This document shows, piece after piece, positions 57,037 through 64,000 of a stretch of 64,000 bases of DNA; position 1 is the first letter of the stretch; every line of letters starts with the position of its first letter. The stretch is taken from positions 744,001 to 808,000 of the forward strand of contig NW_026570221.1 in assembly GCF_019649055.1 (NCBI RefSeq), given 5' to 3'. The position numbers and the translations under genes were made by a program. The notes beneath the pieces were generated by a model. It was not told where the DNA came from. It searched no databases and saw only the letters and a list, made by a program, of their open reading frames with translations. This DNA is from Paramacrobiotus metropolitanus. Taxonomy: Eukaryota; Tardigrada; Eutardigrada; Parachela; Macrobiotidae.

Positions 57037-58216
57037 CCCGCGCGCCAACTGCAGTCTGCAAATTAAGTAAATTCAACGTCTATAAAAAATGACTGATCCT
57101 GGGCACGAGGGCACTTAAATTCTATCAGCTCTTTGCTTTCGTCATGCGCTGAAAACCTGTCACAGCTGATCAACACTAAATCACACCATGGACCAACTAC
57201 ATGTGCCAGATTACTGAGCACAGTGCCTAAGAAAACCCCTGCAGCAGCCAAACCCAATTCTCTTGCGAGAAACACAGGAGATGTTTGTGCCTGTGACTAG
57301 AATATCCTACCCGAGTCGGGCCCGAAGAACCGATGACGAATTCATACAGCGCAGTGCCATTACGATGCAATAATGACGATTGATCCTCTCCAATCCGCCA
57401 GACAAAATATACGCAGCTCTCCGCTCTTCTGCACCCAACTACTGATCAAAGACAATTTTAAATATAATTTGCACACTTTGTCTCGCAGTTTAAATTTTTC
57501 TAATCAGAGCAATTCAACAAGAAAAAACAGAAAATAATCCAAAACAAACATTATTATCCGGTGCAGGAGATCGGTTCACCCATTTTGCACAGCACAGTTG
57601 GCCATTCCATCGCCATTTGTGCTGTTGGCACTGGAATGCTAGATACAGTGATTACGTGTACAGTACGAATATCCCCGTGTACAGAGTATGTGCAATTAAT
57701 TTTTAAGTCTGTATATGCTTGTAATTATTGTCCTGAAAAGCGAAAACTGTTGTATTGTACAATATTGAACATTAAAGTATTCTGTTCATTATCATTGCTG
57801 TTTCCGAACTTTACATAATTATTATCATAATATGGAAGTGTTTTTCATGCAAAAAAATCAGAAGTATTTATGATAAATAAATAATAAATAAGTAAATTAA
57901 ACAGCCTAAACTGTAGAGCGCAAACGTATTATAATAACTAAAAAATGTATATGCCGAAAACATGCACGTCTTTCCAAATTTTACTGCAGTCTGTAGGTAA
58001 CGATTAACGAACGTCGTCGGATATACCATTGATGCCACTGCACTACGAAAACACTCATTATGATGTGACGTTGAAAATGCACATCTGGCCTTAGTTGCTG
58101 ACCATACCACCCATTAAACACTGGTAGCAACTACCGCATGAAGTCAATTAATACTTTTACCGTTGAGGAAAATGGCTCGCTACAACTTTACCTTGCCATT
58201 AATTTTCTCTAATCTG

Positions 58217-58342
58217 CGCCAGAGCTTCAGCATCGAAATTCAACGTGGAAACGCGGCATCCATCTTGGGAACGGCACCAGTCTCGGCTAATTTAAATCAA
58301 ATGTTCTATGTGATTCGGCCATCTGTTTCCACTGTCTGTTGA
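58217..58342 (+). mobile_element. Short copy of retroelement C-terminus
   Basis: Reads RQSFSIEIQRGNAASILGTA, then a FYVI-containing end and a stop, aligning with the end of the fragment at 37261. It is open throughout but short. Confidence 0.6.
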
Positions 58343-59279
58343 TGCTGTGTGATGTTTCATTTTGAAACGTTGGCTTGATAACTTTGTACTTGTTTGTGAA
58401 AAACTTCTACCAATAATACTGTTATCACTGTACAATATACAATACTTTTATGGATACGAATGTACAATACGTACTTGAAAGTAAGAGTAATCTGAAATTA
58501 AGCTGGCTCCTCAGTTACGTTGAAGTCGAACTAAGCGCTTGTGCGTATGTCAGCTTAACGCCGGTAATAAAATGTCTAATAATAACAAGTTATAGAAAAC
58601 TATAAAATTGTAACTACTGCCAAACTACTAAAATATCGTACGACACTTGTATCATGGCAGTTAATTTAGTTCACCATGCATACTTGTATAACGATAAGCT
58701 GTACAAGTATGTAGTACTCCGTATGTACACACTTGCACCAAAATTAATATTTTCATAATTATTATGACTAGAAACAAAATACTTACATTCCAAAAATGTA
58801 GATAGAAACAAAATACTTACATTTCGACGCTGTATATAGGTACATAAAACCGAGCCCCAACAAAATTATATTCTTTGTTGTATCTTATACCACCAGTTAA
58901 TTTACGTCAACATATGTATATTACTTATGCAGTAACACAATTAAGCTGTTGACTGAAAAGCATTTCTTCACACGTAAAACTTGGAAGCACATCCATCCAG
59001 GCACCATCGTCCACTGGTTACATGCAAGTACCGTTTTAGGCGATAACTAATATAAATTACTCTATTTTAATTGTGCTGTTGGTATAAAAAAATTGAAGTA
59101 TAAAAGTTGATGGGATACGGCATTCGTGATTTATACATAGTTATTTTTCGTCCCTTTAATTAAGTACCATATAATATACTAATGTATAGAGTAATGTATT
59201 CGAACTTTTGTACGACATCATTCGGAGGGTGGTCAACAAGTTTCTTCACGGGAACAGTGCCGGTACAATGCATGGTAGG

Positions 59280-59515
59280 TTATGAATCGATCCTCTCCAA
59301 ATCTCAAACGAAAATTAACGCGCAACAACAAGAATTACATACATCGAATCAGGACCTTTCCACCATGTTTTCAAAATTTAAAAGAATTTCGACAAATTTT
59401 CGAAAAAATAATAGAATCCTATGATACATGGATGTAAAAACGATCTTTATGCTGGTGCATGGGCGTCGTTATGCAAAATCTGAAAACAGATCGGTTGATT
59501 GTAAGACTTTTAGTC
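59280..59515. mobile_element. Diverged copy of the foldback core
   Basis: Starts atcgatcctctccaaatc and ends aacagatcggttgattgtaag, with gtaaaaacgatctttatg and a central ttcaaaatttaaaagaattt palindrome, the same arrangement as the centre of the 23087-23951 element. Confidence 0.6.
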
Positions 59516-59584
59516 TGGTATGCACTTCCAGCTGATCTGTGTGTGCAGACTTTGGAATTTCATTTCACCCTTGTAACGGTTCCC

Positions 59585-59930
59585 GACCGGATGTTGCGCG
59601 CATAAACGGTTTTCGCGCCAAGGTATTATGCAAACTGATTTGGTTACACTCGTACAAAGTAGAATGTCATAAAGCGACACAAAAAAAGTGTTGGAGAGTG
59701 CGCGAATGTGAAAGTTTTCGCACATGTGCTCACATCGAAACACTTCCGGTACATAACTTTCCGACCGGATGTTACGCGCGAAAACGTTCTTCACGCCTAC
59801 GTATACAAATCGTTTGGCTACAAAATATCATAAAGCAATACAAAAACGTATTTGGGAGTGCCCGAAAGGGAAAGTTCCCGTGGATGTGCACGAATTTGGT
59901 GCTATGTACCGGGCATTGGCAATTAAAATC
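59585..59930 (+). repeat. Dispersed repeat A, two tandem copies
   Basis: Two successive units each start gaccggatgtt(g/a)cgcgc, contain tcataaagc(g/a)a and agtgc(g/c)cgaa, and end in acttccggtacat or atgtaccgggcattgg. Confidence 0.7.
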
Positions 59931-60728
59931 CCTTAAAGAAACTATTCACAAGGTAAAACACGGTGGTCAGCTGAAATGGCTGGCGTAACGTTAACAACCA
60001 TCTTTATTAATTACCACATTAATAATTAGTTTTATTCAATCAGCTGTGAATACGCTAATTTTACGCTAAGTGCTAATTAGCCTTCGCACACCTTTAACAC
60101 GTACGTAAAAGTTAATTAAAATGGGTTCGACGCGCCTGGCTGACCTGTCACATTAGCGCTGGCTCGTTTTTTTGTCAGAATCTGCATCGTGTAAAATGAG
60201 AGAAAATGTTTTCCGGCCGTCGGCTTTGTGGTCGACGTGAAAGTGAACGCAACTGCACCGCGGTGAAAACTGGAGCGCGCGTTGACGACCGGCAAGCTGT
60301 GTTCGCTTAATTGGCCGCGGCTCCTACGTGCCATTTTGCGCTCTGTTTGTAACACCGCACAAAACAAGACCTTCGAACAGCACACTCGCTAACTGACCAC
60401 AGACAAATCCGCATTAGTTACCGGCACTAATTTCACGCTAGCGTTTTGTTTGTTCAAGTAATTTATTCACTGATTAATAATCTGGTGGGAAGTGTGCATT
60501 AAAGTCAACGCGTTTACACAGTCAAAAAGCAGATCTACGATCTTTAAGGCAAAAATTAACAAACAGTCGCACTTAAGCACACAATGGAGTCAGTTTTTAT
60601 TCAACTAACACCGCGCGGAATTCTAATACCGGATTGACACAGAAAACATAATTGCCGTATAAAATGCTGCGAACAATTACGTAACCGGCATTTGGACGTT
60701 TTTTTTCAGCGGGTTTACAATTTACAAA

Positions 60729-61148
60729 ATGTTTCACACGATGGATATTATCAGTGTGATAGTATTGGGATTAGCTGCGATCATCCTACCCGGCGAATCC
60801 GGCCCAGCCAACCGTCAAATGCCGATCCCCACATCCACGGGAAAACCGCACGTGGTCAACGTGACCGAGTGCCATCCGGCGGTCCTGCCGCCCATCACCA
60901 ACCCCGGCTTTTGCTCCAATCTCCTGGATCTGGATGCGTTCTGCATGTTTTTGGAGGTCGCCGAGGCGCCCGAGTGCAGTGTGTTTATTGGGAATTACTG
61001 CTGCTACCGTACGTATCGATCCTCTCCAATTTTTAAACGAAAACGCGCATTAACAAGAAGATCGTCGTTACACCGAAATCCGCATCACTGGGCTGTAGCA
61101 CAGTTAAACTCTCTTAAAATACGATTCTTTATTAACACTTTTCTGTAG
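60729..61148 (+). CDS. Small secreted protein with one six-Cys module
   Basis: The ATG at 60729 (a second in-frame ATG lies at 60741) opens a hydrophobic signal peptide (IISVIVLGLAAIIL). One module follows, C-x13-C-x9-C-x10-C-x7-CC (60870-61004), close to the modules of the minus-strand family but with longer first and last spacings. After CCYR a GTACGT donor (61009) may start an intron. Otherwise the frame runs 46 codons into sequence resembling the foldback repeat (atcgatcctctccaa) and stops at 61148. No downstream exon was recognised. It is probably an extracellular protein and a distant, separately located relative of the array. Confidence 0.6.
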   Translation: MFHTMDIISVIVLGLAAIILPGESGPANRQMPIPTSTGKPHVVNVTECHPAVLPPITNPGFCSNLLDLDAFCMFLEVAEAPECSVFIGNYCCYRTYRSSPIFKRKRALTRRSSLHRNPHHWAVAQLNSLKIRFFINTFL

Positions 61149-64000
61149 CGGTCAACCTTTAAGGAACCGAATTAACTCGGATATGTGCTGTAACATAGAC
61201 TCTTTATAACACTCGCCTCTTTATGAACCGTATATATATATATATATATATATAGTTACATATATACTTTCCGAGGAAACCGAATATAGCTTAACCAGTG
61301 TACATAGAGAGGGTTTTGAATAGCCAGCTACGGTTAAATACAGTTGCATTTAAATAACGGGATGCAATATGATAAAATAGGAATCTCAACAGAATATTCC
61401 TGTTTTATCAGACTTAACTCTTAATCATACTTTGAAACGATCGCTAAGCGAAGTTAGTAAATTTGTAATTTTAAACGTATTACAGAAGCATGTTGCTACT
61501 GCCTTAATGCTGCATTTATAAAAATATCGGTATGCTCCCCCATCAATAATAAACATATGAGTCATAGTAATATCGGTACATTCATTTAGACGTTTACTTA
61601 GACGGGAAACGTATGGATCACAATCACCCTTAAATCAGTGTTTTTTTTGTCTTGAAAAAGACAAAATTTGTCCTGAAGTATTTTGTCGCAAGCCGACATA
61701 ACAGAACAATTTTGTCGGTACAAATTGTGCCCTCCGCCCCCATCGTTGCGGCTGTTTTCTAAATATTTTATTATGCGTACTATTGATTGTATTCTGTAGT
61801 ACGATACTATTACAGTAACTTTAATGAGCTTGTGCGGATTCTTTTGTATGGGCGCTTTTCTTTATTAATCAGCAGGGCGATTTAGATTTAGTAGTTGTAC
61901 ATGTGGTGTATGTATAAATGTTGGAAGAACAGTTTTGACTGATACAGAAATGGCACCCGCAACGACCATTTAATTATTCCGGCAACGAACATTTAGTTAA
62001 TTTTGGGTAAAATTATATTCATCCTTTCCTGGAAACAAAATTTTGCTGACTGCGTTCTCCGGACAGCTACAGGTTTCTGTGTGGATGATTTGTACAAACC
62101 ATCCACTCCAGTTACCCTTGATTAGAATAAAACTCGTGGTTCGATTGGGAAGCAGTTAGAGATTCATAACGGTGCAATTCGCACAATAACTGTGCAACAA
62201 TTCGCTGCTTTCCAAAGCAAAGAAATAAGCATCAATTCGTAATAAAATGCGGCTGCACTGTTCAAACGATTTCAAAACCTTTGCCTAAAAGACGCAGTGA
62301 CACAGCCTGATGCTCCCGGTTGTTATCCCAATAAATTAAATAGATCCATATGAGCTGCGGCTGATAATTATTTATTCGGAAATGTAAGACCAGTGAAATC
62401 AAAGATTCAGTGGTGCAGTGCGGTATGAAGCTTGCGATCGACTGAAATATCAAGTTTGAGTTTGCATCGCGCTGACAACTTTTGCCGCGCAATGGAACTT
62501 TACATATGGCGCATTGAGCCGTTGCGACGCGACTCCGTGTGAAATCCTGATAACTTGTGATAAGAGATTTTTTGATACCAGTAATATTATCACGGACGCG
62601 TCCGTGCGCGTCTGCTATGGGAGTTATTAACTGTTTAATGTCTTCTGTTAATTAATCATATGGTTAATGAACGGAAACAGGAAAAATGAAATGAAAAACG
62701 TTTTACAGTACTTTCGTGGTGTTCGTTATATACCGTAAGCACGGTACAAAATAATCTGGGTACAAAATAATCTGTGTATTAATACAGTAATCTGTGTATG
62801 CACGTACACAGATTATATTGTACCGTGCCGTAAGTATACATATACAGTAATATAAGTAAGCATATAGCGATAACATGGGTACATATGTTGTGTGTAAGTA
62901 TGTGTATCGAGCTAAATTTAGCTAGATTAGTTGCTTTACCGCCGGTATACCAGGTATTTTGGCTTTTGACGTAATTTATTGCCATATATCACAAGATCAT
63001 AAGAGCCGTTATTTTAAAATTTAGCAGTAAGTGCTATGGAAAAAAGCGGACCGTTTCGGTTTTGTGCTTACCGATTAGGAATCGGTTTAATTTACAGTCA
63101 CAAGGCGATTATGTTTTTAATGTATTTAAGTAATCACCGTTATCGGTTAGTATTTCATGGCGCATGTGAAAAATTACATATGCGGATATGCCGACTTTCA
63201 TTCACAGTGTCTAATTATTTTTAGCTGCTCCCAAAATTCAGAAGTCCATAGGTCATACTATCTCTGTTATTGTGCGTATCAGTCTGCGTAGATCTCTCTC
63301 CAGATTTGTGAAGTGATATTTATAAAGTGATATTATATGAAGTATTTTAGATGTTTATACGAAGTGCTGTTCTACACCTCATTATATAAGTACGTATATG
63401 CAGATGCATAATGATGCATACTGCGCCTTATACATAATTACTGATCAGAGGCAGATTTTATAACCAACTATCAAGAACAAAATATGAAGAAAAAACCTAA
63501 TATTTTAAGGTACTTGTACACCAAGATTCATAGAGGTTTTTCCGTGTATACTACTCGTATTTTATGGAGGTTTATCAATATTATAATAGCGTTTTTTTAA
63601 TAATGCGGTCGAAAGTCCCGTTACGCATTATAATTATTATACCACGTAGGTGCGCGACAAAAAACGCAAAATGGGTGACTGGAAAGTGCGGCTGATCACC
63701 CTATTTTCCCAGTTTTTCACAATGACGATGCATGAGAGCGTATCCCTTTTTAAAAATTAAAAAAAGGAAAAAATTTTAATGTAAAACATAACAAAAAATC
63801 AAGTATATAAAAATACACAAAGTGTATGCAACTGAGCTTTTGTCGATAAAATACAGGATTACTAGTAGGTATGTGTATAAGATAGCTGCCGATAGGTGCT
63901 TGGCATCTGAAGTCAGTCTTTGTATTTTCGTACAAAATCTGCCAAGCCACGACAATACTCGTGCGAAACGAGATAAAATTATAACTGCTAAGGCGTTATC
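61149..64000. other. Intergenic, no gene recognised
   Basis: AT-rich, with a TA microsatellite and short palindromes near 62.76-62.82 kb (repeats of aatctgtgtat and its inverse). No coding, RNA or transposase signature was seen. Confidence 0.5.
61231..61254. repeat. (TA)12 microsatellite
   Basis: Perfect TA dinucleotide run of 24 bases. Confidence 0.95.

Larger units (their letters stand above)
57056..60728. other. Repeat-rich region between IF1 and the one-module gene
   Basis: Probably contains the unlocated first exon of IF1. It holds a retroelement fragment (58217-58342), a foldback-related core (59280-59515) and two tandem copies of dispersed repeat A (59585-59930). The minus frame 60116-60385 starts in good context (caaaatggca) in GC-rich DNA but has no family features. 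Confidence 0.45.

Noticed and set aside
60116-60385. First exon of IF1 (minus, GC-rich, good start context)
   Set aside because: The available donors give the wrong phase for the acceptor at 57056, and the protein does not look like a clean mitochondrial presequence.

Overview
This is nuclear DNA from an animal, most likely a protostome invertebrate. The coding genes are split by GT-AG introns and belong to metazoan families: a complete Gq alpha subunit, a mitochondrial ATPase inhibitor, a RidA deaminase and an aprataxin-like protein. Intergenic DNA is AT-rich and full of decayed transposons. A tardigrade or other small ecdysozoan would fit, but nothing here fixes the phylum.

Left part (0.9-38.5 kb), all genes on the minus strand. 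A six-exon gene for a secreted Cys- and Pro/Ser-rich protein (945-3426) is followed by a three-exon gene for a 1186-residue secreted protein (7073-12981). The latter carries seven copies of a module of pattern C-x(11,12)-C-x9-C-x(10,12)-C-x5-CC, joined by mucin-like Pro/Thr and Gln/Asn linkers. From 18.6 to 38.5 kb lies a tandem array of intronless paralogues of that gene, all damaged: 19902-22663 (nine modules, two frameshifts), 26737-27872 (cut by a repeat, 5' leader lost), 30470-32596 (seven modules, one conserved Cys codon turned into TGA), 34727-36156 (frameshifts and stops) and 38301-38444 (signal peptide only), plus two relics. Five of the six 5' ends share a GCCCGCGCT box 28-30 bp before the ATG. 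Array copies also share a second upstream block. A ninth locus with one related module lies at 60729 on the plus strand.

The array is interlaced with mobile DNA: an 889-bp hAT-type element with an 8-bp target duplication, an 865-bp foldback, several copies of a dispersed repeat, fragments of a retroelement C-terminus with an RPD...DVT nuclease-like motif, and a zinc-knuckle gag-like fragment.

Right part (41-57 kb), housekeeping genes: Gq alpha (seven exons, 354 aa, minus), RidA (three exons, 132 aa, minus), an aprataxin-like HIT/zinc-finger protein (two exons, 242 aa, plus, divergent from RidA) and ATPase inhibitor IF1 (three exons seen, minus, convergent with the HIT gene). Everything else, including 57-64 kb apart from the one-module gene, looks like repeats and non-coding DNA.
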